Assembly (NCBI GenBank): GCA_017651645.1
Contig: JAGCCO010000018.1
Coordinates: 62,001 to 126,000 of the forward strand
DNA length: 64,000 nucleotides
Direction: 5' to 3'
Origin: Bacteroidales bacterium
GTDB taxonomy: Bacteria > Bacteroidota > Bacteroidia > Bacteroidales > F082
The number at the start of each line of letters is the position of its first letter. Position 1 is the stretch's first letter. The translations under genes were made by a program, and so were the position numbers. Below are positions 1 to 7,976 of the stretch, piece after piece. A model generated the notes under the pieces. That model ran no database searches, was not told where the DNA came from, and saw nothing but the letters and a program-made list of their open reading frames with translations.

Positions 1-422
1 GCATCAGTTCATGGTATCCGAAGTTCTATCAGAGCCTGATTGTCCGCTTCGTGTCGGAGAAACATGCCATTGAAGACGATTTGAAGGATATGGTAACGCC
101 AAAGACGCCTTTCGTGCCCGACTTCCTCAAGGTGGATGCGGATGTGTTGTTGGAAAACAACATGAATGGCGTCGACAAGTTCGACAAGTTCTTGTTCCGC
201 CTCAGCAACGGCGAATACCGTTTGCCCACCTTGTTTAAGAAGTACCTGAAACTGAATGCCAAGTTCCTCTGTTTCAATGTCGACCCCGATTTCAATGACA
301 CGCTCGACAGCCTGTTGTTCCTCACTTTCACCGACTTTCCTGAGGATGAGGTGATGCCGCTCTTCCGCGATAGTAGCGACGAAGAGAAAGAAATCGTTAG
401 GAAACGTTTCGGGTATATTTGA
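1..422 (+). CDS. GNAT-type lipid N-acyltransferase (hemolysin-like), 3' part
   Basis: The reading frame is open from the window edge (codons from base 3) to the TGA at 420-422, so the gene starts outside the window. About 140 C-terminal residues are visible. They contain PVSISS-like text at the edge (ISSWYPKFYQ) and then LFKKYLKLNAKFLCFNVDPD, which resembles the C-terminal half of the OlsB/GlsB-like acyl-ACP-dependent N-acyltransferases. In Bacteroidetes these are often annotated as hemolysins and make acylated amino-acid lipids at the inner membrane. The acyl-donor motifs lie upstream of the window, so the exact substrate (glycine, ornithine or other) cannot be decided. It is convergent with the rsmD operon. 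Confidence 0.72.
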   Translation, partial: ISSWYPKFYQSLIVRFVSEKHAIEDDLKDMVTPKTPFVPDFLKVDADVLLENNMNGVDKFDKFLFRLSNGEYRLPTLFKKYLKLNAKFLCFNVDPDFNDTLDSLLFLTFTDFPEDEVMPLFRDSSDEEKEIVRKRFGYI

Positions 423-463
423 TTTAGAACAAAAACTTTCAAAACCAGCAAAACAAAGAAAGC

Positions 464-1015
464 TTACGCCTCTTCCTCTATCGTTTGAGCAAAGAATGAA
501 AAGTTGACTTTGCCGTAGTGTCTTTGTTCCATGAAGTGCGGATGCTCCTCAAAGTTTTGGTATTTGTCGTGTTCCAAGACGAACATGCCGCCTTCGCGAA
601 GCAGGTTGTTGTCGAAGATGAGTTGTACTAAGGTGTCGTAATGCTGGCAGTCGTACGGAGGATCGGCAAAGATGAGGTCGTATTGCATCTTGTGCTTTTC
701 GAGGAAACGGAACACGTCGGAGCGGACAACAAGCAACTCTTTCATATTAAGTTTGTTGGCGGTTTCGCGGATGAATTTCACGCAACCGAAGTCCTGGTCA
801 ACGGAGACGACCTTCGGACAGCCTCTAGAGACTAATTCGTAGGATATATTACCTGTACCGGCAAACAAATCCATGGCTTCAGTCTCTTCAAAGTCGAAAT
901 GGTTCTCAATGATATTGAACAGGCTTTCCTTGGCCATGTCGGTGGTGGGGCGCACGGGTAGGTTAGATGGTGCGGTAATCTGTCGCCGTTGGTATCTTCC
1001 TCTGATGATTCTCAT
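464..1015 (-). CDS. rsmD: RsmD-family 16S rRNA (guanine-N2) methyltransferase
   Basis: A 183-residue SAM-dependent methyltransferase that in E. coli methylates G966 of 16S rRNA. Visible motifs are the N-terminal MRIIRGRYQRR and RPTTDMAKESLFN, the SAM-binding MDLFAGTGNISYE, the acidic strand end VVSVDQD, and the catalytic FADPPYD (the N/D-PP-Y motif of amino-group methylases). The frame is open another 63 codons upstream, but that stretch overlaps the DUF3822 gene and the word repeat at 1030-1068. The ATG at 1013-1015 matches the family N-terminus and was chosen. It is the last gene of an operon with the DUF3822 and membrane-protein genes. The DUF3822-rsmD pairing is common in Bacteroidetes. 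Confidence 0.93.
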   Translation of the reverse strand: MRIIRGRYQRRQITAPSNLPVRPTTDMAKESLFNIIENHFDFEETEAMDLFAGTGNISYELVSRGCPKVVSVDQDFGCVKFIRETANKLNMKELLVVRSDVFRFLEKHKMQYDLIFADPPYDCQHYDTLVQLIFDNNLLREGGMFVLEHDKYQNFEEHPHFMEQRHYGKVNFSFFAQTIEEEA

Positions 1016-1029
1016 TTTTTTTTGACTTT

Positions 1030-1068
1030 GGGACTTCGGGACTGCGAGACTGCGGGACTTCGGGACTA
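1030..1068 (-). repeat. Tandem 8-bp word array on the DUF3822 stop codon
   Basis: Read on the minus strand, the stop TAG is followed by five degenerate copies of TCCCGAAG (TCCCGAAG, TCCCGCAG, TCTCGCAG, TCCCGAAG, TCCCAAAG) and then an A-rich run into the rsmD start. The stop codon overlaps the first word. No opposing arm is present. Confidence 0.85.
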
Positions 1069-1935
1069 TTGGTCTTGTGTCTCTTGTCCTAATATTTGGT
1101 AAAGGGTGTAATAATATTGGAAGGGTATCTCTTTCAAAGCATGGCTGACTTGTAGGACTTTCGGGTCTTCTACAAAACAGAGTTGTTTTACATAGTGACT
1201 GCAAAGGCCGATGATCTCTGAGGAGGGAAGGATATGGCCTGAGAACAGAGCTGCGGTATCCTGTCCTGACAGTCCGTTTTGTTCCATGGCAAACATCAGG
1301 AAATAGACGAAGTCTTCCTTAGTATTGTACTTGAAATTGTTGAAGAAATGCAACTTTCCTCCTTTTAAGATAGCCATGTCGAAATCATGGTTCCTGACAT
1401 TGACAAATACACCATGGTCTTCGTTTTTTTGCATCACACCGTTGATGAACACGCTGCTCGAATGGGTGATGCCAGCTTGTTCCCATTTAGACAATACTTT
1501 GTTTTTCAGGTTGTTTGACCATGCAAAGACATTGTAGCAGCCGATGGCATTCAGTGGTTCCGAAAGTATGGCGTGGCGGTCGGAGAGCTGATATGTGAAG
1601 TCGAGATATTGTCTTTGGTTGGCTTCGTCGAACAGTGGTGAAGGGACTAAAGTATTGATTCGTTCATCAACGATGCAGGTCACCGATTGAAAAGCCTTGT
1701 CGTTCAGTCCTTTCTGCTCCAAGGCTTGCTCCAAAGTGCGAAAAAGGGTGTTGGTGTCAGTCAGCAACTCAGACTGATAACCTTCCAAGGCAATGAGGTG
1801 GTTGTTGTTGGTGTCGAGAAGGGCATAAGAAAGACCATCCAAAGCAAATTGGATGGTCAGTCTGTATTGCGATGACTTCCCGGCATCAAATACCTCGTCA
1901 AATTTGGAGATACTGGGGTTGAGTGATGCCGCCAT
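1066..1935 (-). CDS. DUF3822 family protein
   Basis: A 289-residue protein without signal peptide or membrane segment. Its place directly upstream of rsmD, and features such as LTIQFALDGLSYALLD near residue 28 and LKGGKLHFFNNFKY near residue 190, match the Bacteroidetes DUF3822 family, which is thought to have an actin/hexokinase-like (ASKHA) fold. The role is unknown. Conservation of the neighbourhood suggests a link to ribosome or RNA maturation, but this is inference. It starts 11 bp after the stop of the upstream membrane-protein gene, so co-transcription is likely. The last codons run into a tandem 8-bp repeat. Confidence 0.82.
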   Translation of the reverse strand: MAASLNPSISKFDEVFDAGKSSQYRLTIQFALDGLSYALLDTNNNHLIALEGYQSELLTDTNTLFRTLEQALEQKGLNDKAFQSVTCIVDERINTLVPSPLFDEANQRQYLDFTYQLSDRHAILSEPLNAIGCYNVFAWSNNLKNKVLSKWEQAGITHSSSVFINGVMQKNEDHGVFVNVRNHDFDMAILKGGKLHFFNNFKYNTKEDFVYFLMFAMEQNGLSGQDTAALFSGHILPSSEIIGLCSHYVKQLCFVEDPKVLQVSHALKEIPFQYYYTLYQILGQETQDQ

Positions 1936-1946
1936 TCATGCAGTGA

Positions 1947-2588
1947 TTAGAGTTTCTCCCAGTTACCGTCGGTGGTAGCTTCTTCCATCGAACCGACTTT
2001 CAGACCAGCATAGCGGTTGATGCTTTCCTTCTCAGCCTTGGCGTTGTCGCGGCGCTGGTTCCATTCCTTTTCGTTGAAAGCGGCACCAGGAATAGCCAGA
2101 TAGACTTCGTAAGGTGTGCGGGCTTCGAAGACGGGGATGTCGATACCATTACGTTTGATCATGCCGGCTTCAAGTTCATACTGTTGCTGAGGCTCGCTGA
2201 AAGGAACCCACTTGATGTCGTTGATGTTGAAGTTGTCACGTTTACCCCTGATGGAGTCCATCACCTTGATGAAATCGATGGTGTCGTTGATGGTGCGGGT
2301 AAAGGTGGTGTCGGTCGGGTCGGGAATGATATTCACAACCGGGATTTCTGCAGTTTGGCAGAATTTGATAAGTGTGTCGAAGCTGTTCGTGTACTGGCTT
2401 GTGGCGTTTTTGTAAAGCACCTCGGCATTACGGATGTCGATGAGGCGCTCAACGACCTTGGCCTCACGGGCCTTCTGTTCTTTGTTGAACTTGATAGGAG
2501 CCTGAATGCTCTTGACGACTTGCCATGCCAAAAGAACGATGATGGCAAACAGAATGATGTTGATGATGATGGATAATCCTTTTTTCAT
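1947..2588 (-). CDS. Conserved membrane-anchored protein of unknown function
   Basis: 213 residues. One N-terminal membrane segment (about residues 7-25, IIINIILFAIIVLLAW) is followed by a charged region with short helical stretches (KEQKAREAKVVERLIDIRNAE) and a soluble C-terminal part, so it is probably a single-pass inner-membrane protein facing the periplasm. The arrangement of a TM helix followed by a helical stalk faintly recalls pilin-like or secretion-associated proteins, but no family was recognised. It is the first gene of the operon with DUF3822 and rsmD, with a TAACTTTG -7 box 48 bp upstream of its start. Confidence 0.75.
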   Translation of the reverse strand: MKKGLSIIINIILFAIIVLLAWQVVKSIQAPIKFNKEQKAREAKVVERLIDIRNAEVLYKNATSQYTNSFDTLIKFCQTAEIPVVNIIPDPTDTTFTRTINDTIDFIKVMDSIRGKRDNFNINDIKWVPFSEPQQQYELEAGMIKRNGIDIPVFEARTPYEVYLAIPGAAFNEKEWNQRRDNAKAEKESINRYAGLKVGSMEEATTDGNWEKL

Positions 2589-2635
2589 TGTAGTATGATT
2601 TTTCTTATTATTTATTTCCGATATTGGATTGGCCG

Positions 2636-2643
2636 CAAAGTTA
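2636..2643 (-). promoter_or_regulatory. -7 box for the 2588-464 operon
   Basis: Minus-strand TAACTTTG fits the Bacteroidetes TAnnTTTG consensus. It predicts a leader of roughly 40 nt. Confidence 0.6.
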
Positions 2644-2684
2644 GGATTTTTTCTGTTACAAAACGCAACTTTTTTTCAGTCATT

Positions 2685-3086
2685 TTAAAAATGGATTTTG
2701 TGAAAATTTAAATATTTGTCATCCAGATATTTACGAATCTTGTCCGCAAGGATGATGAAAATCTGGAGTTCGTTTTTCTCCAGCCAAAGGGTTGCATCAT
2801 CGTCCCGATTGATGGCTTTTGCGAAGGCAAGGTTGACTTCAAAGTGGTTTTTTACGAGCCATTCTTCAGCTTTTACTTCCTTGTCGATGGCGCTGTCGAT
2901 GGCGGCCAGGTGGGGGAAACCATGTTCCATGAGCCAGTCCTTGGCTTTGGTGTCGCCTTGTATGGTCTGACTCAAGGCACCCAGTTCGGGGTAGCCGTTA
3001 CGCATCAGCCATTCGAAGAACTCGTCGCCCTCCGGCTCAAATGTGCAGCCAAAGGCCATTAGAATTTTTATGGGGTAGTGGGTCAT
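2685..3086 (-). CDS. Small protein built of 25-residue WL repeats
   Basis: 133 residues with no signal peptide, and no family I recognise. The chain divides into exact 25-residue units, each starting with WL: WLMRNGYPEL..., WLMEHGFPHL..., WLVKNHFEVN... and WLEKNELQIF.... The first 25 residues form a more degenerate unit ending in GDEFFE, and an 8-residue tail follows the last. The pattern W-L-x3-[GHE]-x3-[LN]-x4-[AT]-I-x5-A-x2 suggests two short helices per repeat, so a small helical solenoid probably used for protein binding. It is monocistronic, divergent from amn, with its own -7 box (TATCTTTG). A hairpin AACTTC-GTT-GAAGTT sits in its short leader. Confidence 0.72.
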   Translation of the reverse strand: MTHYPIKILMAFGCTFEPEGDEFFEWLMRNGYPELGALSQTIQGDTKAKDWLMEHGFPHLAAIDSAIDKEVKAEEWLVKNHFEVNLAFAKAINRDDDATLWLEKNELQIFIILADKIRKYLDDKYLNFHKIHF

Positions 3087-3115
3087 TTAACTTCGTTGAA
3101 GTTTCGTTTTCACTG

Positions 3116-3123
3116 CAAAGATA
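3116..3123 (-). promoter_or_regulatory. -7 box for the WL-repeat protein gene
   Basis: Minus-strand TATCTTTG, about 30 bp before the start codon and back to back with the amn promoter. Confidence 0.6.
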
Positions 3124-3145
3124 CACACAATTCAAATAGTTTTCC

Positions 3146-3153
3146 TATTTTTG
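3146..3153 (+). promoter_or_regulatory. -7 box for amn-holA-dtd
   Basis: TATTTTTG, 43 bp upstream of the amn ATG. Confidence 0.6.
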
Positions 3154-3196
3154 CACAAATAATAGTTCGACTACGCTCACTAACCATTGAAAGCAA

Positions 3197-3967
3197 ATGA
3201 AAACCAAGCAAGAAATAGTTGAAAACTGGCTGCCACGCTATACGGGACTGCCGTTGGAGAAGTTCGGGAAATACATCCTGCTGACCAACTTCCAGAATTA
3301 TGTCGATCGTTTTGCCGAATGGCAAGGTGTGGAGGTCGTTGGGCGCGACCGCTCAATGCCTTGCGCCACCGACGGCGAGATCACTATCATCAATTTCAGT
3401 ATGGGCAGTGCCAATGCGGCCACCATCATGGACTTGTTGAGTGCCATCCAACCCAAGGCGGTGTTGTTTCTCGGCAAATGCGGTGGCATCAAGAAAATCA
3501 ACAAGGTCGGCGACCTGATTCTTCCTATCGCAGCCATCCGTGGCGAAGGTACCTCAAACGACTATTTCCCGCCCGAAGTGCCTGCCCTACCTGCATTCAG
3601 CCTCGAAAAAGCCATCTCCACCACCATCCGTGACTATGGCCGCGACTATTGGACGGGAACGGTCTATACCACCAACCGCCGCGTGTGGGAACACGATGAC
3701 GATTTCAAGGACTATCTCCGCAAGATTCGCTGCATGGCTGTGGATATGGAAACGGCCACCATTTTCACAGTCGGGTTCCACAACGAAATCCCGACGGGAG
3801 CATTGCTTCTTGTGTCCGACAACCCCATGGTGCCTGAAGGCGTCAAGACCGAGGAAAGCGACAAGGTGGTCAGCAAGAACTTTGTCGGTGAGCATTTGCG
3901 CATCGGTATTGACTCGCTCAGGCAACTGATTAATAACGGCATCACAGTCAAGCACTTGAAGTTCTGA
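3197..3967 (+). CDS. amn: AMP nucleosidase
   Basis: 256 residues of the purine nucleoside phosphorylase/nucleosidase fold. AMP nucleosidase hydrolyses AMP to adenine and ribose 5-phosphate in the cytoplasm. Visible are the nucleosidase signatures FSMGSANAAT near residue 68, FLGKCGGI near residue 91, and VDMETATIF near residue 183, the last carrying the catalytic and ribose-binding Met-Glu pair. It is the short Bacteroidetes form, without the N-terminal domain of the E. coli Amn. Its stop codon overlaps the holA start by one base (TGATG), so the two are translationally coupled. Confidence 0.88.
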   Translation: MKTKQEIVENWLPRYTGLPLEKFGKYILLTNFQNYVDRFAEWQGVEVVGRDRSMPCATDGEITIINFSMGSANAATIMDLLSAIQPKAVLFLGKCGGIKKINKVGDLILPIAAIRGEGTSNDYFPPEVPALPAFSLEKAISTTIRDYGRDYWTGTVYTTNRRVWEHDDDFKDYLRKIRCMAVDMETATIFTVGFHNEIPTGALLLVSDNPMVPEGVKTEESDKVVSKNFVGEHLRIGIDSLRQLINNGITVKHLKF

Positions 3968-4968
3968 TGACCTACGACCAGATTATTTCCGACATCCACA
4001 AGAAGAACTTCGCGCCCATCTATTTCCTGACGGGCGAGGAGCCCTATTTCATCGACATGATTTCGGACACCATCGAGAACGAGGCTTTGGATGAGGCTGA
4101 CCGTGCCTTCAACCAAATCGTGCTCTATGGCCGTGACGTGGATGTGGAGACCATCGCCAACCACGCCCGTAGCTTCCCGATGATGGGCGAGCGCATGGTG
4201 GTCATTGTCAAAGAGGCGCAGGATGTGAAGGACTTGGAGAAATTTGAGGCTTATCTCGACACTATTCCCGAGACTACGCTTCTTGTTTTCGTCTATAAGT
4301 ACAAGAAGTTTGACAAGCGCAAGACACTGGCCAAGAAGATTGACAAGACGGGTGTGTGGTTCGAGTCGAAGAAGCTGTACGAAAGTAATATTCCAGGTTG
4401 GATTCAGAACTACCAGAAAGCCGACGGCTATTCCATCACGCCCAAGGCCACGCAGATGCTGGCCGATTTCCTTGGCACGGATTTGCATAAAATCGCCAAC
4501 GAACTGAAGAAACTCACCATTGCCTTGCCCAAAAACAAGAGTATCGACGATGCAGACGTGGAGCGCAATATTGGCATTTCGAAGGATTACAATGTCTTTG
4601 AGCTGCAGAATGCCATCGGTAGCCGCGATGTGTTGAAAGCCAACCGCATCGTGAACTATTTCGGCGACAACGGCAAAGACAATCCGTTGTTGGTCACGGC
4701 GATAACATTGTATGGCTATTTCACCAAGTTGATCAAACTCCATTGCACCCAGGACAAGTCGCAGGGCAATCTGGCGAGTGTGTTGGGGGTGAGTCCGTTT
4801 TTCGTTAGGGATTATCTCGCTGCTTCCAAAAACTATCCACCCGCGACTTGTATACGCTGCATCTCCATCCTTCGCGAGTACGACATGAAGTCGAAGGGCT
4901 ATGACAGCGGCGACACGAGCGAGAAGGATTTGTATAGAGAGATGATTTTCAAATTAATGCATTGTTAA
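3967..4968 (+). CDS. holA: DNA polymerase III subunit delta
   Basis: 333 residues, the clamp-loader delta subunit that opens the sliding clamp. It shows the N-terminal AAA+-like fold without a functional P-loop: PIYFLTGEEPYFIDMISD near residue 17, SFPMMGERMVVIV near residue 68, LLVFVYKYKKFDKRK near 105. The helical lid and C-terminal collar follow (DLHKIANELKKL, ISKDYNVFELQNAIG). The ATG overlaps the amn stop by one base, and dtd follows one base after its stop, so the three form one tight operon. Confidence 0.9.
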   Translation: MTYDQIISDIHKKNFAPIYFLTGEEPYFIDMISDTIENEALDEADRAFNQIVLYGRDVDVETIANHARSFPMMGERMVVIVKEAQDVKDLEKFEAYLDTIPETTLLVFVYKYKKFDKRKTLAKKIDKTGVWFESKKLYESNIPGWIQNYQKADGYSITPKATQMLADFLGTDLHKIANELKKLTIALPKNKSIDDADVERNIGISKDYNVFELQNAIGSRDVLKANRIVNYFGDNGKDNPLLVTAITLYGYFTKLIKLHCTQDKSQGNLASVLGVSPFFVRDYLAASKNYPPATCIRCISILREYDMKSKGYDSGDTSEKDLYREMIFKLMHC

Positions 4969-4969
4969 G

Positions 4970-5422
4970 ATGAGGATAGTAGCACAACGTGTGACCCATG
5001 CTTCCGTCACGATTGATGGCAAGGTGAAGTCGAAAATAGGCCTTGGGATGTTGGTCTTGCTTGGCATCGAGGAGGCCGACAACGAGGAGGACATCGAATG
5101 GCTTTGCCAGAAACTCACGAAACTACGCATTTTCAGCGATGACAACGATGCCATGAACCTCGACATCGTCCAGGTGGGAGGCGCTTTCCTCGTGGTGAGC
5201 CAGTTCACGCTCCACGCCTTGACCAAGAAAGGCAACCGCCCGAGTTTCATCCGTGCTGCCCGTCCTGAGCAGGCGATTCCGCTTTATGAATTGTTTCTGA
5301 AACGTCTTGCCGAAATCTCGGGTCGTGAAGTACAAAGCGGCGAATTCGGTGCCATGATGGCTGTGGAATTGCTTAATGATGGGCCGGTGACCATAATAAT
5401 GGATTCGAAAAGGCGGGAATAA
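4970..5422 (+). CDS. dtd: D-aminoacyl-tRNA deacylase
   Basis: 150 residues, the full family length. DTD removes D-amino acids and glycine mischarged onto tRNA. Diagnostic motifs are MRIVAQRVTHASVTIDG at the N-terminus, VSQFTL near residue 77 (the SQxT active site), KGNRPSFIRAARPE near 88, and NDGPVTI near 136 (the Gly-Pro cross-subunit motif in its NxGPVT context). Third gene of the amn-holA-dtd operon. Its 3' end lies 3 bp from the convergent subtilase gene. Confidence 0.95.
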   Translation: MRIVAQRVTHASVTIDGKVKSKIGLGMLVLLGIEEADNEEDIEWLCQKLTKLRIFSDDNDAMNLDIVQVGGAFLVVSQFTLHALTKKGNRPSFIRAARPEQAIPLYELFLKRLAEISGREVQSGEFGAMMAVELLNDGPVTIIMDSKRRE

Positions 5423-5425
5423 AAC

Positions 5426-7501
5426 TTATTCCACCACGATTTTCTGTGTTTCGCCGCCCATTTTCACGAAATACAGTCCTTTTGGTAATTCCACCTTCCC
5501 CTTGTCTTTGATTTCTTTCGTCAAGATGGTTTGTCCGAGTAAATTAGTAATAACGATCAGGCCAGTGCCTTCAACTGTTACACAGCCATTGGCGGGATTA
5601 GGATATATTTTGAAGGTACTCCTGTGGTTTTCACAAAGTTGATTATACGGCATCGTGCAAAACACCGCTTCAGGACTTGAAGGAGAGGCGTTATGCGACC
5701 GGGTCTCCTTTTTGCGTTGTGTGAAAGTATAGGAAGTGCTTGGAGCCAAGCCTTCAAATATCGGGGAATCTTGCCATTCGCCTCCATTGATGTTGTATTC
5801 ACCGTTTTCAATGGCGACAAGGGTGATGCTTGATTCGGTGTTGCTCTCCAATTGTGGGGCTTCGGGCATGGGCTGTTCCGCTTTTTTGATGGGACCGAAA
5901 AGGGATGAAGTTATGGCTCCCGTGCAGTTTTCGGCAGTGATTTGCACACAGACGCTTTCGAAAATGTCGTCTTCGGTCAAAGTGTAGGTTGAATAAACTG
6001 CACCTTCGATCGCTGTCGTGTCTCTTCGCCATTGGTAATGCAATTCGCCCAAATCAGGAATGGGGGGCATGGAGCTCAAATTTGTTTCGGCGGTCAAGGT
6101 CTCTCCGAAGAAAGGCTCGCCCGTTATGTTGACCTCGCCGGTTAATATGGGAATAATGCTGTCAAATAAAACACTTTCTATCGCACCATAGGCGTTCAAT
6201 CGTCTTCCTGCGGCAACCAAACCATCGAGCGAAGGCAAGTGGTCGGCACCGTCAAGAAGGTGTTGCCTCACGGAAAGGCAGAAATTTGCAGGGTCGTTTT
6301 TGCAAGCTATCATCATCTCCTCGGGCAAGGCTGCATACATCAGTGCGATGGTTCCGGAGACTTGTGGGGTCGCCATGGAAGTCCCTGTCATATTGCCGTA
6401 TCCGTTGTTTTGCATTGTGGAATAAATGCTTGTGCCAGGCGCTCCAATGTCAATGTTGTTGATGCCATATCCAGCGCTTCCATATTTTTCATCGGCAGAA
6501 GTGGTGTTGGTGATTCCTATAAGATAATCTCCGGGACAGGTAGAAGGGACATCACCCACCACATCGACATTCACATTCATGTTGGGACCGGCACCGCAAC
6601 TCAAAATGCCGACATTACCCATTTCATCATACATCGAGCACCAGATGGGATAGTCGTCAGGATTCCCGTAATCGACTCCAAAAGACGAATTGGTAGCCAC
6701 AATGAAAGCTCCTTCCTCGCCGTTGGTTTCATTGTACCGCGCCCGCATTTCCAAAGCGTATGCATAGGCTTCCACTACAATGGACTCGTTGCCAGAGCTG
6801 CCGCAAATAGTCAAAGTTTTCACGTTCCAGTTCACGCCGCAAACACCTTTCCCGTTGTTTCCGACAGCTCCAATGATACCCGAAACGTGGGTGCCATGGT
6901 TATTGCTACCGACATACCCGTTGTGGTTGTAGGCATTCCAACCATGAAAGTCATCAATGTAACCGTTGTTATCGTCATCAACTCCATTGTTAGGAATTTC
7001 ATGTGTGTTTTCCCAGCAATTCAAGTCCTCATGGGTCCAATCAGTGCCTCCATCGATAACGGCCACCACAATGGTGTCGCCTGTTGCAGTTATGCCACCA
7101 GTGGTGAATTCTTCCCATGCTTGTGGCAGACTCATGATGTCTGGTGCCCATTGCAAATTATAATATGGGTCATCGGGAATTGCTTCTCTTAGCGTGATGT
7201 TGGTATGATTGTTTTGAATGAGTCGAACATCAGCATTTGCGGTTAGACGGCTCATTTTATCTTCTCTCGGTTCTTTGCTGTCTAAAATTTCAAAAAGCCA
7301 GATATTCAGTCGTTTGGAAAGCAGTCTCTTTGGCACAATACCGACATTGGAATTGGAAGCAAAGGTCACGGCATCCACATCTTGCTCCAGCCATATAATG
7401 AATTCGTTTTCCACATAATTGGTGGGTTTGTTCTGCCCGATAGAAAACAGAGGCAAAAGCATTAGGGATAAAACGATTGTTGTTTTGATGATGGATTTCA
7501 T
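5426..7501 (-). CDS. Secreted S8 subtilisin-like protease with T9SS sorting domain
   Basis: 691 residues. A signal peptide (residues 1-22, ending SIGQ) precedes a propeptide-like region (about 30-110). The peptidase domain follows with the catalytic triad Asp150 (VAVIDGGTDW), His202 (NHGTHVSG) and Ser375 (GTSMATP). Residues about 450-600 hold two beta-sandwich modules. The C-terminus is a type A T9SS domain (YPNPANG near 635, then TNLLGQTI and LPKGLYFVKM), so it should be exported and anchored at or released from the outer surface. All catalytic residues are intact. Monocistronic, with a TACTTTTG box upstream. Likely role: extracellular protein digestion. Confidence 0.93.
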   Translation of the reverse strand: MKSIIKTTIVLSLMLLPLFSIGQNKPTNYVENEFIIWLEQDVDAVTFASNSNVGIVPKRLLSKRLNIWLFEILDSKEPREDKMSRLTANADVRLIQNNHTNITLREAIPDDPYYNLQWAPDIMSLPQAWEEFTTGGITATGDTIVVAVIDGGTDWTHEDLNCWENTHEIPNNGVDDDNNGYIDDFHGWNAYNHNGYVGSNNHGTHVSGIIGAVGNNGKGVCGVNWNVKTLTICGSSGNESIVVEAYAYALEMRARYNETNGEEGAFIVATNSSFGVDYGNPDDYPIWCSMYDEMGNVGILSCGAGPNMNVNVDVVGDVPSTCPGDYLIGITNTTSADEKYGSAGYGINNIDIGAPGTSIYSTMQNNGYGNMTGTSMATPQVSGTIALMYAALPEEMMIACKNDPANFCLSVRQHLLDGADHLPSLDGLVAAGRRLNAYGAIESVLFDSIIPILTGEVNITGEPFFGETLTAETNLSSMPPIPDLGELHYQWRRDTTAIEGAVYSTYTLTEDDIFESVCVQITAENCTGAITSSLFGPIKKAEQPMPEAPQLESNTESSITLVAIENGEYNINGGEWQDSPIFEGLAPSTSYTFTQRKKETRSHNASPSSPEAVFCTMPYNQLCENHRSTFKIYPNPANGCVTVEGTGLIVITNLLGQTILTKEIKDKGKVELPKGLYFVKMGGETQKIVVE

Positions 7502-7545
7502 GTTTTAGGTATATTAAAAAGGTTAATTAGTTAAGTATCGGTCAG

Positions 7546-7553
7546 CAAAAGTA
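7546..7553 (-). promoter_or_regulatory. -7 box for the S8 protease gene
   Basis: Minus-strand TACTTTTG, 45 bp before the start codon. Confidence 0.55.
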
Positions 7554-7604
7554 AACATTTTCAGTTTAATCCACGCTTTTCCAAAAGATTTCAAAAGAAA
7601 TGCC

Positions 7605-7612
7605 TATTTTTG
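7605..7612 (+). promoter_or_regulatory. -7 box for rbfA
   Basis: TATTTTTG, 19 bp before the rbfA ATG. Confidence 0.6.
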
Positions 7613-7631
7613 CACTCCCAACTAAAATAAT

Positions 7632-7976
7632 ATGGAAGGTAAGCGATTAGAAAAAGTAAACAGGCTATTACTGAGAGAATTAGGCGATATTTTCCAAAAG
7701 GAGCTGAAACCAAAAGTGCCTTCGCTGATGATTACCGTGACCCGCGTCAATGTCACTTCTGACTTGTCGTATGCGCGTGTGTATCTGAGCGTGTTCGGCG
7801 TGGACGAGAAGAAAAAGGTCGTGGAAGAGGTGAGCCAGAACGCCAAAGCCATCCGTGGCTTGCTCGGCAACCGCATCCGTCATCAGATGCGCGTGGTTCC
7901 TGAATTGCGCTTCATCGAGGACGACTCATTGGATTATATCGAAAACATTGACAACTTGCTGCATCCCGACAAGTGA
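7632..7976 (+). CDS. rbfA: Ribosome-binding factor A
   Basis: 114 residues, the typical RbfA length. It is a KH-fold factor for late 30S maturation. Visible: R-L-x-K-V-N-R-L-L-L-R-E-L at the N-terminus, VTRVNVTSDLSYARVYLSVFG around residues 38-58, and the C-terminal VPELRFIEDDSLDYIENID. The last codons overlap the GTG start of the downstream permease gene (GTGA), a coupling commonly seen in Bacteroidetes. Confidence 0.95.
   Translation: MEGKRLEKVNRLLLRELGDIFQKELKPKVPSLMITVTRVNVTSDLSYARVYLSVFGVDEKKKVVEEVSQNAKAIRGLLGNRIRHQMRVVPELRFIEDDSLDYIENIDNLLHPDK

Noticed and set aside
1016..1204. Longer N-terminus for rsmD
   Set aside because: It would overlap the DUF3822 gene by over 130 bp and translate the word repeat; the family N-terminus starts at 1015.
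3712..4743. 343-residue minus-strand ORF opposite amn and holA
   Set aside because: Both sense genes are unmistakable, and this ORF has no recognisable domain; it is a shadow frame.
6239..7192. 317-residue plus-strand ORF opposite the subtilase gene
   Set aside because: Shadow frame; the subtilase triad and sorting domain on the other strand are complete.
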